Origin: Thiothrix sp.
GTDB lineage: Bacteria > Pseudomonadota > Gammaproteobacteria > Thiotrichales > Thiotrichaceae
Direction of reading: 5' to 3'
Assembly: GCF_028714775.1 (NCBI RefSeq)
Contig: NZ_JAQTLS010000006.1
Coordinates: 153,831 to 217,830 of the forward strand
DNA length: 64,000 nt
In this document: positions 18,476 through 28,919 of the stretch, one piece after another
Layout: each line of letters begins with the position of its first letter
Numbering within the stretch: position 1 is the stretch's first letter
Translations under genes and position numbers: made by a program
The notes under the pieces: model-generated
The model's input: the letters and a program-made list of their open reading frames with translations, nothing else
Told to the model about the DNA's origin: nothing
The model's database searches: none

Positions 18476-18823
18476 ATGAACGACTACGCTCTCAATCCAT
18501 CCCAAGCCCCTGATTTTCTATCCTCCAGCTTTTTGTTGGGTAATGTAGGTGCGCCTTTCGTCATCGGTTTGGCGGTCGGGTACTTCGCCAAAAAGATGTT
18601 GCGCTTAGCACTGTTTCTGGGAGGTGCGGCGTTGGTATTGCTGTTTGTTACTGAATACAACGGCATGACCCACGTTTCAGATGGCAACTTGCAAAACGCA
18701 GCCAGTGCTGCCGCCGACGTTGCCAAATCTTCTGGTAACTTTTTGGTGGAGCGCCTATCCCACATTACCAGCAAAGGCGTGAGTGCTACCGCTGGCTTTT
18801 TTGTTGGCTTGAGGCTGGGTTAA
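18476..18823 (+). CDS. FUN14-family membrane protein
   Basis: 115 residues. The pattern GAPFVIGLAVGYFAKKMLRLALFLGGAALVLLFVTEYNG followed by a helix and a final VSATAGFFVGLRLG is that of FUN14 proteins, small membrane proteins with a Gly-rich first helix. In eukaryotes, FUNDC1 is an outer mitochondrial mitophagy receptor; the bacterial function is not known. A good AAGGAAG site precedes the ATG. It lies between the FtsK-like operon (divergent) and icd (73 bp downstream, same strand). Confidence 0.75.
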   Translation: MNDYALNPSQAPDFLSSSFLLGNVGAPFVIGLAVGYFAKKMLRLALFLGGAALVLLFVTEYNGMTHVSDGNLQNAASAAADVAKSSGNFLVERLSHITSKGVSATAGFFVGLRLG

Positions 18824-18896
18824 CTGGGCATCAGTTTCCGCTTCGCTTATAATCGCCCGGCGTGCCGAGAGGGCTTACTAAATTTGGAGACTACCC

Positions 18897-20150
18897 ATGT
18901 ACCAGCATATCAAGGTTCCCGCACAAGGCGAGAAAATCACAACGAACGCCGATTACTCGTTGAATGTGCCGAACAACCCTATTATTCCTTACATCGAAGG
19001 TGATGGCATTGGCGTCGACATTAGCCCAGTCATGATCAAGGTGATTGATGCTGCCGTAGCCAAGGCTTACGGCGGTGAACGCAAAATTTCTTGGATGGAA
19101 GTGTACGCAGGCGAAAAAGCTACCCGCGTTTACGGTGAAGACGTATGGCTGCCGGACGAAACCGTTGCTGCCGTTAAGGATTTCGTGGTTTCCATCAAAG
19201 GCCCTCTGACCACGCCAGTCGGCGGCGGTATCCGTTCCCTGAACGTCAAACTGCGCCAAGACTTGGATTTGTACGTTTGCCTGCGCCCAATCCGTTACTA
19301 CGAAGGCGTTCCTAGCCCTGTAAAAGAGCCGGAAAAAACCGATATGGTGATCTTCCGTGAAAACTCCGAAGACATCTATGCGGGTGTTGAATGGGCGGCG
19401 GGTTCCCCTGAAGCGAAAAAAGTTGTTGATTTCCTGCTCAATGAAATGGGTGTCACCAAAATCCGCTTCCCAGAAACCTCTGGCATTGGCATCAAGCCAG
19501 TTTCCTTGGACGGCACGAAACGTCTGGTGCGTAAAGCGATCCAGTACTCCATCGACAATGACCGTAGCTCTGTTACCTTGGTACATAAAGGTAACATCAT
19601 GAAGTTTACTGAAGGCGCGTTCAAAACGTGGGGTTACGAGCTGGCGAAAGAAGAATTCGGCGCGGTGGAATTGGATGGCGGCCCATGGTGCTCTTTCAAG
19701 AACCCTAAAACCGGCAAAACCATTATCGTTAAGGACGTGATTGCGGATGCATTCCTCCAGCAAATCCTGCTGCGTCCGGCGGAATATTCCGTTATCGCCA
19801 CGCTGAATTTGAACGGCGACTACGTTTCTGATGCGCTGGCAGCGCAAGTGGGCGGCATTGGCATTGCGCCGGGTGCAAACCTGTCCGATTCCATTGCGAT
19901 GTTTGAAGCGACCCACGGCACTGCACCTAAATACGCAGGCCAAGACAAGGTGAACCCCGGTTCCCTGATCCTGTCAGCGGAAATGATGCTGCGTCACATG
20001 GGCTGGGTGGAAGCGGCTGATTTGATCGTTTCCAGTATGTCCGGTGCGATTGCTTCCAAGCGGGTCACGTATGACTTTGCTCGCCTGATGGCTGGTGCGA
20101 CTGAAATCAGTTGTTCCGCATTCGGCGACAACATGATCGCGCACATGTAA
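18897..20150 (+). CDS. icd: NADP-dependent isocitrate dehydrogenase
   Basis: Oxidative decarboxylation of isocitrate to 2-oxoglutarate in the TCA cycle. At 417 residues it matches the E. coli-type homodimeric enzyme. The substrate loop GGGIRSLNV holds the serine that AceK phosphorylates in E. coli. [16 protein letters not shown] contains the Lys-Tyr pair typical of NADP specificity. GGAG lies just upstream of the ATG. A strong terminator follows. Confidence 0.96.
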   Translation: MYQHIKVPAQGEKITTNADYSLNVPNNPIIPYIEGDGIGVDISPVMIKVIDAAVAKAYGGERKISWMEVYAGEKATRVYGEDVWLPDETVAAVKDFVVSIKGPLTTPVGGGIRSLNVKLRQDLDLYVCLRPIRYYEGVPSPVKEPEKTDMVIFRENSEDIYAGVEWAAGSPEAKKVVDFLLNEMGVTKIRFPETSGIGIKPVSLDGTKRLVRKAIQYSIDNDRSSVTLVHKGNIMKFTEGAFKTWGYELAKEEFGAVELDGGPWCSFKNPKTGKTIIVKDVIADAFLQQILLRPAEYSVIATLNLNGDYVSDALAAQVGGIGIAPGANLSDSIAMFEATHGTAPKYAGQDKVNPGSLILSAEMMLRHMGWVEAADLIVSSMSGAIASKRVTYDFARLMAGATEISCSAFGDNMIAHM

Positions 20151-20183
20151 TCCCATCGGGCTTCGGCCTCGATCGTGTTACCT

Positions 20184-20212
20184 CAGGCGGCCTTTGTGCC
20201 GCCTGTTTTTTT
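20184..20212 (+). terminator. rho-independent terminator of icd
   Basis: CAGGCGGC (20184-20191) pairs perfectly with GCCGCCTG (20198-20205) around a 6-nt loop, followed by seven T. Confidence 0.9.
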
Positions 20213-20341
20213 GGATGGGGCTTGCATTTGGAAAAAGATGCACCCATCTAACGCAGGGATAGTGACAGTGAGCGGTTAAACCGTTTATAACATTACTTGT
20301 ATTCAATGTTTGATGTGTAACGCTTGGGGCAAGTTGAACGA

Positions 20342-20674
20342 ATGGCTCAGAAACATAAACACAATCCGAATGATAGCCACGAATCTGGCGTAGCGGTGCA
20401 GGAATCCCGCCCAGAGGTGAAAGAACCACCGCGCTTTAAAGTTATACTGTTAAACGATGATTTCACGCCAATGGACTTTGTAGTGGAAGTGCTGCAAGCC
20501 TTTTTTGGTATGAATCGGGAGAATGCCACGCGGGTCATGCTGAACGTGCATACCAAAGGCAAAGGCGTGTGTGGTGTCTATACTCGTGACATAGCGGAAA
20601 CCAAGGTGGCCCAAGTCAACAGGTTTGCGCGGGAACACCAACATCCTTTGCTGTGTACTATGGAAGAGGCATGA
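20342..20674 (+). CDS. clpS: ATP-dependent Clp protease adaptor ClpS
   Basis: Adaptor that delivers N-degron substrates to ClpAP. The 110-residue product has a flexible N-terminus and then the core [20 protein letters not shown], with the NDD/D residues that bind N-terminal bulky residues, and [14 protein letters not shown]. The ATG at 20342 is preferred over the upstream TTG at 20324. It lies 4 bp before clpA, the usual arrangement, so both should be co-expressed. Confidence 0.95.
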   Translation: MAQKHKHNPNDSHESGVAVQESRPEVKEPPRFKVILLNDDFTPMDFVVEVLQAFFGMNRENATRVMLNVHTKGKGVCGVYTRDIAETKVAQVNRFAREHQHPLLCTMEEA

Positions 20675-20678
20675 GTTT

Positions 20679-22973
20679 ATGTTGAGCGCTGAAGTAGAAT
20701 ACTCGATTAACACCCTGTTCCGTGATGCCCGTGACATGCACCACGAATTCGTGACGGTGGAACACCTATTGCTTGCCATGCTGGATAACCCCAGTGCAGC
20801 GGAAGCTTTACGCGCCTGTAACGTCGACATCCCATTCCTGCGCCGGGAGTTGGAACAGTTTATCAATGAAAATACCCCGCTGATTCCTGAAAGCGACCGG
20901 CGTGATGTGCAACCCACCTTGGGGTTCCAGCGCGTCATCCACCGTGCTGTTTACAGCGCCCAGTCTTCCCGCAAAGGCGAAGTGACGGGTGATGCGGTAC
21001 TGGTAGCTATTTTCGGCGAACCAGATTCCCACGCGGTCTATTACTTGTCACGCCACCGCGTTACCCGGCTGGACATCATCAATTTCATTTCCCACGGTAT
21101 CCGCAAAGACCGGATGCCTGATCCACCGGCAGGTCATGGGCGTGATGACGATGCCCAGCAATCCCAAGCCAACCAGCCAGACAATGATGCAGAAAATGAG
21201 GGTGGCAAACCGCTGGAAAAGTACGCCAGTAACCTCAACAATTTGGCATTGGAAGGCAAGATCGACCCCCTGATCGGGCGTGACCTTGAAATCGAACGTA
21301 CCGTGCAAGTGCTTTGCCGCCGCCGCAAAAATAACCCCTTGTTAGTGGGCGAAGCAGGTGTGGGCAAAACGGCAATTGCCGAAGGTTTGGCTAAACGTAT
21401 CGTGGATGGCGAAGTGCCTGAAATCCTTGCTAATGCTGTGATTTACTCGCTGGACATGGGGTCATTGCTGGCAGGCACAAAATACCGGGGTGATTTCGAG
21501 AAACGCCTTAAAGCTGTGCTCAAGCAAGTCAAAAATGAGCCACATGCGGTACTGTTCATTGATGAAATCCACACCATCATCGGTGCGGGGGCAACATCGG
21601 GCGGCACAATGGATGCTTCCAACCTGATCAAGCCTGTGCTGTCAACTGGCGAGATCAAGTGCATCGGCTCCACCACTTTTCAGGAATACCACAGCATTTT
21701 TGAAAAAGACCGGGCGTTGGCGCGGCGTTTCCAGAAAATTGACATCAACGAGCCGAGTGTCGATGAAACCATCGACATCCTCAAAGGCTTGAAAGCGCGG
21801 TTTGAAATCCATCACAACGTGCGTTACACCTTCCCGGCGCTCAAAGCAGCGGCGGAATTGGCAGCCAAATACATCAATGACCGCCATTTGCCGGACAAGG
21901 CCATCGACGTGATTGACGAAGCGGGGGCAAACCGTCAGTTGCAACCGGCGGCTTCCCGCAAGAAAACCATTACCGTGCATGACATTGAAGAAATTGTTGC
22001 CAAGATTGCGCGGATTCCGCCCAAATCGGTTTCTTCTTCCGACATGCAGATTCTGCGCACGCTCGACCGTGACCTGAAAATGGTCATTTTTGGGCAAGAT
22101 AAAGCTGTGGATCAACTGACCACTGCCATCAAAATGGCGCGTTCTGGGTTACGGGATGATACCAAGCCGATTGGTTCCTTCCTGTTTTCCGGGCCGACTG
22201 GGGTGGGTAAAACCGAAGTTTCCAAGCAGCTTGCCCTGCGTTTGGGAATTGAACTGCTGCGGTTCGATATGTCTGAGTACATGGAACGGCACACGGTTTC
22301 ACGCCTGATCGGTGCGCCGCCGGGTTATGTCGGTTATGACGAAGGCGGGTTGTTGACCGATGCCGTCAGTAAGCACCCGCACGCTGTCCTATTGATGGAT
22401 GAGATGGAAAAAGCCCACCCGGATGTGTTCAACCTGTTGTTGCAGGTGATGGATCACGGCACATTGACGGATGCCAACGGGCGCAAGATCGACTTCCGCA
22501 ACATCATCCTGATCATGACCAGCAATGCCGGGGCGGAAAATATCAGCCGTAAGTCACTCGGTTTCACCACGCAAGACCATACGCTGGATGCCAGCGAGGC
22601 GATCAACCGCACCTTTACCCCGGAATTCCGCAACCGTTTGGATGGGATGATCCAATTCAACACGCTGACGCCGGATGTGGTGGCGTCTGTGGTGGATAAG
22701 TTTATCATCAAGCTGGAAGCACAACTGGAGCCGAAGAAGGTTGTGTTGATTGTGGACGAGCTGGCTCGCCACTGGTTAGCGGAAAAAGGTTACGACCGCC
22801 TGATGGGGGCACGTCCAATGGAGCGGGTCATTCAGGAGCATATCAAGAAGCAACTGGCCGAGGCGATCCTGTTTGGTGAACTCAGCCAAGGGGGCAGGGT
22901 AGATGTTTCGGCGGATGGTGACGGCTTGGTAATCGAGATGCACGGCACGGAGGCGGCGGCGCTACCAGCCTGA
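20679..22973 (+). CDS. clpA: ATP-dependent Clp protease ATP-binding subunit ClpA
   Basis: Hexameric AAA+ unfoldase that feeds substrates to ClpP. At 764 residues it matches the family. In order: the double-repeat N-domain that docks ClpS (1-140), a linker rich in Asp/Asn/Gln (about 142-170), AAA-1 with [12 protein letters not shown]-2 with GPTGVGKTE and a C-terminal small domain. The true start is [14 protein letters not shown] at 20679; the frame is open further upstream inside clpS. The ClpP-docking IGL/IGF-type loop should sit in AAA-2; I did not pin it down. Confidence 0.96.
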   Translation: MLSAEVEYSINTLFRDARDMHHEFVTVEHLLLAMLDNPSAAEALRACNVDIPFLRRELEQFINENTPLIPESDRRDVQPTLGFQRVIHRAVYSAQSSRKGEVTGDAVLVAIFGEPDSHAVYYLSRHRVTRLDIINFISHGIRKDRMPDPPAGHGRDDDAQQSQANQPDNDAENEGGKPLEKYASNLNNLALEGKIDPLIGRDLEIERTVQVLCRRRKNNPLLVGEAGVGKTAIAEGLAKRIVDGEVPEILANAVIYSLDMGSLLAGTKYRGDFEKRLKAVLKQVKNEPHAVLFIDEIHTIIGAGATSGGTMDASNLIKPVLSTGEIKCIGSTTFQEYHSIFEKDRALARRFQKIDINEPSVDETIDILKGLKARFEIHHNVRYTFPALKAAAELAAKYINDRHLPDKAIDVIDEAGANRQLQPAASRKKTITVHDIEEIVAKIARIPPKSVSSSDMQILRTLDRDLKMVIFGQDKAVDQLTTAIKMARSGLRDDTKPIGSFLFSGPTGVGKTEVSKQLALRLGIELLRFDMSEYMERHTVSRLIGAPPGYVGYDEGGLLTDAVSKHPHAVLLMDEMEKAHPDVFNLLLQVMDHGTLTDANGRKIDFRNIILIMTSNAGAENISRKSLGFTTQDHTLDASEAINRTFTPEFRNRLDGMIQFNTLTPDVVASVVDKFIIKLEAQLEPKKVVLIVDELARHWLAEKGYDRLMGARPMERVIQEHIKKQLAEAILFGELSQGGRVDVSADGDGLVIEMHGTEAAALPA

Positions 22974-23020
22974 CTTTCCGTGTAGACGTGACACTGATGA
23001 TGCGCCCTGCGGGGCGCATT

Positions 23021-23239
23021 TTACTTGTTGCGGTAACTGATGCGGCCTTTGGTCAGATCGTAAGGGGTGAGTTGCACAGTTACGCGGTCACCCGTCAGGA
23101 TGCGGATGTAATTTTTGCGCATACGACCTGAAATATGGGCGTTTACAACGTGACCATTATCCAGAGTGACGCGGAACGTGGTATTGGGTAGGGTTTCAAG
23201 CACCGTACCTTCCATTTCAATGTAATCTTCTTTTGCCAT
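23021..23239 (-). CDS. infA: translation initiation factor IF-1
   Basis: A 72-residue OB-fold protein that binds the ribosomal A site during initiation. The sequence [19 protein letters not shown]...[25 protein letters not shown] is unmistakable. The ATG at 23239 gives the canonical N-terminus; upstream in-frame codons to 23374 are untranslated leader. It is convergent with clpA and divergent from fabD. In many gammaproteobacteria infA also sits next to clpA. Confidence 0.97.
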   Translation of the reverse strand: MAKEDYIEMEGTVLETLPNTTFRVTLDNGHVVNAHISGRMRKNYIRILTGDRVTVQLTPYDLTKGRISYRNK

Positions 23240-23456
23240 AGGGGTCTTTAAAAATGCCGGGAAAACTAAAGCGCGTATTATCCTTGCCACACGCCAGATG
23301 ACAAGCTCTTTTTCCCTAAAGGATGCGTATTTACGACGATCAAGTAGGGAATTTACGCTTTTGTTAGTTTCCATCGGCCTTGGTTTTGATTAGGATAGGC
23401 AAATTTTCTATTTCGGGGCGCAAATGACGCCCGTTTTTCGCTGGAGTGGGGCATTC

Positions 23457-24404
23457 ATGGCAATAGCAGGTATTTTTCCGGGGCAAGGTTCCCAATCGCT
23501 GGGTATGCTGGCTGCATTGGGTTCACAATTCAATGAAGTACGCGACACATTTCAAGTTGCTTCTGATGTATTGGGGCGCGATTTATGGCGACTGGCGCAA
23601 GAAGGCCCGGAAGTGGTACTCAATAGTACAGAAAACACTCAGCCGCTGATGTTGGCAGCCGGTGTTTCCGTGTGGCGTGTATGGCAAAAACAGGGTGGAT
23701 GCCAGCCTGTTGCCGTCGCAGGGCATAGTTTGGGTGAATATTCCGCGCTGGTTGCCGCTGGCGTGCTGGATTTCTCGGATGCGGTGGCCTTGGTTGCCGA
23801 ACGCGCCCGCCTTATGCAAAATGCGCTGGATGGCGGTGCTGGCGCAATGGCAGCAATTTTAGGGCTGGATGATGCGCAAGTCGTGGAAGCCTGCGCACAA
23901 GCTGCCCAAGGCGATGTGGTTGAAGCAGTGAATTTCAATTCACCGGGGCAAGTAGTCATCGCGGGTAATGCGGCTGCGGTTGACCGTGCGATCCAAACGG
24001 CGACAGCAATGGGGGCAAAAAAGGCCATTAAGTTGTCGGTCAGTGTACCTTCCCACTGCGCATTGATGAAACCAGCAGCAGAACAACTGGCAATCCGCTT
24101 GGCAAGTGTGAAATTTGATGCGGCGCACATGCCAGTCTTGCATAATGTGGATGCAGCCGCCCGTACCAACGCCGCTGACATGAGTAGCGCCTTGGAACAG
24201 CAACTGTACCGTCCGGTACGCTGGGTTGACACCATTCAGCAGTTGAAAGACGGATACGCAGCGACGGCTGTGGTTGAATTTGGGCCGGGCAAGGTATTGG
24301 CAGGTTTGAACCGCCGTATCGACCGCAAAATGGGGGCAGTTTGCGTCCACGACAACGCAACGTTAGAAGAAGCATTAAAACTTTGTGAGGAGGCGGGAGC
24401 CTGA
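23457..24404 (+). CDS. fabD: malonyl-CoA-ACP transacylase
   Basis: Loads malonyl groups onto acyl carrier protein for fatty acid synthesis. The 315-residue product has FPGQGSQ near the N-terminus, the catalytic serine in GHSLGEYSALVAAG and the histidine in SVPSHCALM. The ATG at 23457 after GGAG is preferred; an earlier ATG at 23424 would add 11 unlikely residues. Its stop overlaps the fabG start by one base. The plsX and fabH genes often found upstream are not here. Confidence 0.95.
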   Translation: MAIAGIFPGQGSQSLGMLAALGSQFNEVRDTFQVASDVLGRDLWRLAQEGPEVVLNSTENTQPLMLAAGVSVWRVWQKQGGCQPVAVAGHSLGEYSALVAAGVLDFSDAVALVAERARLMQNALDGGAGAMAAILGLDDAQVVEACAQAAQGDVVEAVNFNSPGQVVIAGNAAAVDRAIQTATAMGAKKAIKLSVSVPSHCALMKPAAEQLAIRLASVKFDAAHMPVLHNVDAAARTNAADMSSALEQQLYRPVRWVDTIQQLKDGYAATAVVEFGPGKVLAGLNRRIDRKMGAVCVHDNATLEEALKLCEEAGA

Positions 24405-25159
24405 TGGATTCACTGATCAGTTTGCAGGGTGAAGTTGCCTTGGTCAGCGGCGCAAGCCGTGGTATTGGGCGCAGCATTGCCGAAATGTTGGGTAAAGCGG
24501 GCGCTACCGTGATTGGCACCGCTACCAGCGAAAAAGGTGCAGAAGCGATTTCTGCCTACCTGTCCGCAGCAGGCATCAACGGCAAAGGCATGGTGCTGAA
24601 TGTCGCTGATAAAGCCTCTATTGATGGTGTGGTTAAAGCAGTGACTGAAGGCTTCGGGGGCATCAGCGTGCTGGTCAACAACGCAGGTATTACCCGCGAT
24701 AACTTGTTGATGCGCATGAAAGATGAAGAGTGGGATGACATCATTTCCACCAACCTGACTTCCGTTTACCGCATGAGCAAAGCCTGCCTGCGCGGTATGA
24801 CCAAAGCCAAGAAAGGCCGCATCATTTCCATTTCATCCGTGGTAGGGGCATCCGGCAATCCGGGGCAGACCAACTACGCAGCGGCAAAAGCCGGTTTGGT
24901 CGGTTTTTCCAAATCACTGGCGCGGGAAATTGGCTCACGCAATGTTACTGTCAACGTGGTAGCGCCGGGCTTTATTGATACTGACATGACCCGCGAGCTG
25001 TCAGAAGAACAACGCAGCCATTTGCTGCAAAATATCCCGTTGGCACGGCTCGGGCAACCAGCTGAAATTGCTGGGGCAGTGCTATTTTTGGCATCGCCAC
25101 TGGGCGCGTACATCACGGGTGAAACAATTCATGTTAACGGCGGCATGTATATGGCCTAA
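24404..25159 (+). CDS. fabG: 3-oxoacyl-ACP reductase
   Basis: NADPH-dependent short-chain reductase of the fatty acid elongation cycle. The 251-residue product has the cofactor motif GASRGIG, VNNAGITRDNLLMRM, the catalytic Ser (SISSVVG), and Tyr/Lys (NYAAAKAG), ending in INVNGGMYM-like residues. The ATG overlaps the fabD stop, so they are translationally coupled. acpP follows after 81 bp. Confidence 0.95.
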   Translation: MDSLISLQGEVALVSGASRGIGRSIAEMLGKAGATVIGTATSEKGAEAISAYLSAAGINGKGMVLNVADKASIDGVVKAVTEGFGGISVLVNNAGITRDNLLMRMKDEEWDDIISTNLTSVYRMSKACLRGMTKAKKGRIISISSVVGASGNPGQTNYAAAKAGLVGFSKSLAREIGSRNVTVNVVAPGFIDTDMTRELSEEQRSHLLQNIPLARLGQPAEIAGAVLFLASPLGAYITGETIHVNGGMYMA

Positions 25160-25240
25160 ACCTGCTGGCATGATGCACAGGTTTTAAATACAATAGTCTA
25201 CCGCTACTGAGCATTTTTTATTAACGAGGAACAAGAAACC

Positions 25241-25480
25241 ATGAGCGATATTGAAGCGCGCGTCAAAGCCATCGTAGTTGAACAACTGGGCGTCAGCGAA
25301 GACGAAGTAACCAATACATCTTCCTTCATTGACGATCTGGGCGCGGATTCACTGGATACCGTCGAACTGGTTATGGCACTGGAAGAAGAGTTTGGTGCTG
25401 AAATCCCTGACGAAGACGCTGAAAAGATCACCACCGTCCAAGCTGCGATTGATTACATCAACAAGGTGCAACAAGGTTAA
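25241..25480 (+). CDS. acpP: acyl carrier protein
   Basis: A 79-residue acidic four-helix protein carrying the growing acyl chain on phosphopantetheine. The attachment serine is in [18 protein letters not shown] (Ser about residue 37). The gap on each side and its high expression in other bacteria suggest an extra promoter in the 81-bp spacer after fabG. A clear GAGGAA site precedes the ATG. Confidence 0.98.
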   Translation: MSDIEARVKAIVVEQLGVSEDEVTNTSSFIDDLGADSLDTVELVMALEEEFGAEIPDEDAEKITTVQAAIDYINKVQQG

Positions 25481-25552
25481 TTCCTGCCTTATAAGCCGCA
25501 GCCTGTGTAAGGTTGCGGTTTTTCCTTAAGAATCAACGATGGGGGCATTCAT

Positions 25553-26797
25553 TTGTCTAAGCGACGTGTAGTAGTGACAGGTTTGGGGATTGTTTCGCCT
25601 GTCGGTTCCAAGCTGGAAGCAGCATGGGACAACATTAAAGCAGGCCGCAGCGGTATCAACCGCATCAGTCCTGACCTGTTTGACACCAGTACGTTCAGCG
25701 TGAAAATCGCCGGTAATGTCAAAGGTTTCAATGCTGACGATTACATCAAACCGAAAGACCAGAAAAAAATGGATAAATTTATCCATTATGGGATCGGTGC
25801 GGGTGTCGAAGCGATTCGCGACTCTGGGCTGGAAGTGACCGAAGACAATGCCGAACGCATTGGTGTATTGATGGGTTCCGGTATCGGTGGTCTGGATACC
25901 ATTGAACGTAACTACGCCACGTTCCTGAGCGGTGGGGCACGTAAGATTTCCCCGTTCTTTGTCCCTGCAAGCATTATCAACATGGTGGCGGGCAACCTTT
26001 CCATCATGTACGGCCTCAAAGGGCCAAATATGTCCATCGTATCTGCGTGTGCGACGGCTACCCACAGTATCGGCGATGCTGCCCGCATGATTTCTTACGG
26101 CGATGCCGATGTCATGATTGCTGGTGGTGCGGAAATGGGGTCAACCCCGTTGGGTATTGGTGGTTTTGCTGCCGCCCGTGCGCTTTCTACCCGTAATGAT
26201 GACCCAGAAGCGGCGAGCCGCCCGTGGGACGTTGACCGTGACGGTTTCGTACTCGGTGACGGGGCAGGCGTACTGGTGCTGGAAGAGTACGAATTCGCCA
26301 AAAAACGTGGTGCACGCATTTACTGCGAATTGGTTGGTTATGGCATGAGCAGCGATGCTTACCACATGACCACCCCGTCCGAAGGTGGCGAAGGTGCGGC
26401 ACGTTGCATGGTCAATGCCATGAAAGACGCGGGCTTGAATGCCTCTGACATTGATTACGTCAATGCGCACGGTACTTCCACTCCGGCGGGTGATAAGGCT
26501 GAAACCATGGCGGTCAAGCGTGCGCTGGGCGACCATGCTTACAAAGTGGCGGTCAGTTCCACCAAATCCATGACCGGGCACTTGCTGGGTGCAGCGGGCG
26601 GTATTGAAGCGGTATTCAGCGTGCTGGCTATCCGTGACCAGATACTGCCACCGACCATCAATATGCAAAACCAAGACCCTGAATGTGATCTGGACTATGT
26701 TCCTAACGTTGCCCGCGAAACCCGCGTGGATGTTGCCATGAGCAACTCTTTCGGCTTCGGCGGCACAAACGGGACGTTGATTTTCAAGAAACTTTGA
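25553..26797 (+). CDS. fabF: 3-oxoacyl-ACP synthase II
   Basis: Condensing enzyme that elongates acyl-ACP. The 414-residue product has the catalytic Cys in [11 protein letters not shown], the two His in [11 protein letters not shown] and [14 protein letters not shown], and the C-terminal [12 protein letters not shown]. The only start that keeps the conserved [18 protein letters not shown]-terminus is a TTG at 25553; the nearby ATG at 25539 is out of frame. The next gene starts immediately after the stop. Confidence 0.95.
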   Translation: MSKRRVVVTGLGIVSPVGSKLEAAWDNIKAGRSGINRISPDLFDTSTFSVKIAGNVKGFNADDYIKPKDQKKMDKFIHYGIGAGVEAIRDSGLEVTEDNAERIGVLMGSGIGGLDTIERNYATFLSGGARKISPFFVPASIINMVAGNLSIMYGLKGPNMSIVSACATATHSIGDAARMISYGDADVMIAGGAEMGSTPLGIGGFAAARALSTRNDDPEAASRPWDVDRDGFVLGDGAGVLVLEEYEFAKKRGARIYCELVGYGMSSDAYHMTTPSEGGEGAARCMVNAMKDAGLNASDIDYVNAHGTSTPAGDKAETMAVKRALGDHAYKVAVSSTKSMTGHLLGAAGGIEAVFSVLAIRDQILPPTINMQNQDPECDLDYVPNVARETRVDVAMSNSFGFGGTNGTLIFKKL

Positions 26798-28123
26798 TTG
26801 CATAAGCAAACCTTTAAGGGCGGGCATGATTTGCTCGCCCTGCATGAACAAGACCCCGCCCGTTATCCTTTCCTGCTGGAAAGCGTCGTTACCTCCCCCC
26901 ATGCCCGTTACAGCCTGCTGTTTGCGTTCCCGCAGGAAACCTTGCGTCTGGATGATTTGGATGAGGAAAGTTTTTGTGGGCGGTTAGATGCGACTTGGAA
27001 AGAAACCCCTCCTAGCCGCCTCGGACAGGAACTGCCATTCCGGGGCGGGTGGTTCTTATACCTTGCTTATGAGTTGGCGGGGCAATTGGAGCCGACGTTG
27101 CAACTTCCCGTAGAGGGTGATGGTTTGCCGATTGCCTTGGCAGTACGGATTCCCGTGGCAGTTATTGTTGATCATCACCAGAACGAAACGGTGGTACTGG
27201 CGGAAACGGGATTTGAAGCGGAATTTGCGGTAGTGCTTGAGGATATGGAGAGAAACGTCTCTTGTCCCTCCCCTGATAAGGGGAGGCTAGGAGGGGTTTC
27301 CCTATCCGAAGACCCTCCCGCCCAATTCACCGCTGGCGTTGACCGTATCCGCGATTACATCGCCGCCGGTGACGTATTCCAAGTCAACCTGTCGCGAGCA
27401 TGGCAAGGGGATTTGCCATCCGTACACAGCGCTGACCTCTACCGGCAATTGCGCCGTACCAATCCAGCGCCGTTTGCCTGCCTTGCCGATTTCGGTGAAT
27501 TTGCCGTCATCAGTTCATCACCAGAACGTTTAGTCAGGGTACAAGATGGCTGGGTGGATACCCGCCCGATTGCCGGGACACGCCCACGCGGTGACGATCC
27601 TGCCCGCGACCAAGCACTGCTGGAAGAGCTGATTGCCCATCCCAAAGAACGTGCCGAACACATTATGCTGATCGACCTTGAACGCAATGATCTAGGGCGT
27701 ATTTGCGACTATGGTACGGTCAAGGTGGACGAATTGATGGTGGTGGAAAGCTACCAACACGTTCACCACATCGTTTCCAACGTGCGCGGTAAACTGCAAG
27801 CCGGGATAACACCGGGGCAAGTGATCCGTGCGGTCTTTCCCGGTGGCACAATTACCGGCTGCCCCAAAGTACGCTGCATGGAAATCATCGCGGAACTGGA
27901 ACAGACGGGCAGGGGGGCTTACACCGGCTCAGTCGGCTACCTGAACCACAACGGCGATATGGATTTGAATATCCTTATCCGCACCATGACGTTGGCGGGC
28001 AAGCACCTCAAATTCCGCACGGGTGCTGGCATCGTGATGGATTCCATCGCAGACAACGAACTCAAGGAAACCCGCCACAAAGCGCGTGGCCTGCTCAGGG
28101 CGTTAGGCCATGATTTGGGTTAA
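26798..28123 (+). CDS. pabB: aminodeoxychorismate synthase component I
   Basis: Makes 4-amino-4-deoxychorismate from chorismate for folate synthesis, with a PabA glutaminase encoded elsewhere. The 441-residue product has the chorismate-binding motifs DVFQVNLSRAW, RPIAGTRPRG, HIMLIDLERNDLGR and FPGGTITGCPK. The signature is PIAGT rather than the PIKGT of E. coli PabB; both forms are known, and pabC directly downstream favours PabB over anthranilate synthase. It starts with TTG immediately after the fabF stop. An in-frame palindromic insert lies at 27266-27300 (see findings). Confidence 0.85.
   Translation: MHKQTFKGGHDLLALHEQDPARYPFLLESVVTSPHARYSLLFAFPQETLRLDDLDEESFCGRLDATWKETPPSRLGQELPFRGGWFLYLAYELAGQLEPTLQLPVEGDGLPIALAVRIPVAVIVDHHQNETVVLAETGFEAEFAVVLEDMERNVSCPSPDKGRLGGVSLSEDPPAQFTAGVDRIRDYIAAGDVFQVNLSRAWQGDLPSVHSADLYRQLRRTNPAPFACLADFGEFAVISSSPERLVRVQDGWVDTRPIAGTRPRGDDPARDQALLEELIAHPKERAEHIMLIDLERNDLGRICDYGTVKVDELMVVESYQHVHHIVSNVRGKLQAGITPGQVIRAVFPGGTITGCPKVRCMEIIAELEQTGRGAYTGSVGYLNHNGDMDLNILIRTMTLAGKHLKFRTGAGIVMDSIADNELKETRHKARGLLRALGHDLG
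27266..27300. repeat. GC-rich palindromic element inside pabB
   Basis: CCTCCCC (27267-27273) and GGGGAGG (27280-27286) form a hairpin with a 6-nt loop. The next bases, GGCTAGGAGGGGTTTC (27285-27300), are the exact reverse complement of 27002-27017 in the same gene. It keeps the reading frame open and adds residues such as PSPDKGRLGG between the two PabB domains. It looks like a dispersed genomic repeat that landed in frame. Confidence 0.6.
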
Positions 28124-28919
28124 CGGGATCATTACCGACCATCTACCTGTCACTGACCGGGGCTTGTTGTACGGTGATGGCGTATGGGAAACCCTTTGCA
28201 TCAATGATTGCCTGCCAATATTGCTTGATTGGCACCTGAAGCGCCTCCAGCAAGGTTTACAGGCATTGTCCATCACGCCGCCCGATATGACGCAATTTAT
28301 CATGGAAATTCATGCTGCCTGCACACTCAAAGAAAACGGCATCCTTAAGCTAATTATTACGCGCGGCAGGGGAGTGCGCGGCTACAACCCGCAATCTGCT
28401 GGGGAATGTACCCGTATTATACAACTGAGCGATGCGGCAACTTACCCGCCGGGTTACGCCACTCAAGGTATCTGCTTAACGTTGTGCGAAACCGCGTTGG
28501 CGCATCAACCGCGCTTAGCGGGTTTCAAGCACTTGAACCGTTTGGAGCAGGTCTTGGCACGTGCCGAGTTTGGCGCAGATTTTCAGGAAGGCTTGGTGCG
28601 TGATTACGCTGGAAACGTCATCGAAGGTACAATGAGTAACCTGTTTGTGGTGCAAGCTGATGGCAGCGTCTGCACGCCCGACCTGTCCCAGTGTGGGATC
28701 GCCGGTGTCATGCGGCGATTTATTATTCAAACTCTTGCGGAATTGGGCATTGAGTGCCACATTCGCCCCCTGAAACTGGAAGCGATCAGAACAGCAACCG
28801 CGCTGTTCATGACCAACTCACTGATTGGCCTATGGCCTGTGCGCGAGTTTCAAGGAAAAACTTACAACATACCGCCACTGGTTCAGGTACTGCAAACAAG
28901 GGTTAAGACAATTACATGA
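28110..28919 (+). CDS. pabC: aminodeoxychorismate lyase
   Basis: A PLP enzyme of fold type IV that releases pyruvate from aminodeoxychorismate, giving 4-aminobenzoate. The 269-residue product has GLLYGDGVWETL near the N-terminus, KHLNRLEQVLAR with the candidate Schiff-base lysine, and NVIEGTMSNLFVV. It overlaps the end of pabB by 14 bp and the start of mltG by 4 bp, so pabB-pabC-mltG are co-translated. Such overlap supports a shared folate function with pabB. Confidence 0.92.
   Translation: MIWVNGIITDHLPVTDRGLLYGDGVWETLCINDCLPILLDWHLKRLQQGLQALSITPPDMTQFIMEIHAACTLKENGILKLIITRGRGVRGYNPQSAGECTRIIQLSDAATYPPGYATQGICLTLCETALAHQPRLAGFKHLNRLEQVLARAEFGADFQEGLVRDYAGNVIEGTMSNLFVVQADGSVCTPDLSQCGIAGVMRRFIIQTLAELGIECHIRPLKLEAIRTATALFMTNSLIGLWPVREFQGKTYNIPPLVQVLQTRVKTIT

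Noticed and set aside
18891-19943. 350-codon minus-strand ORF over icd
   Set aside because: Antisense shadow of a clear isocitrate dehydrogenase.
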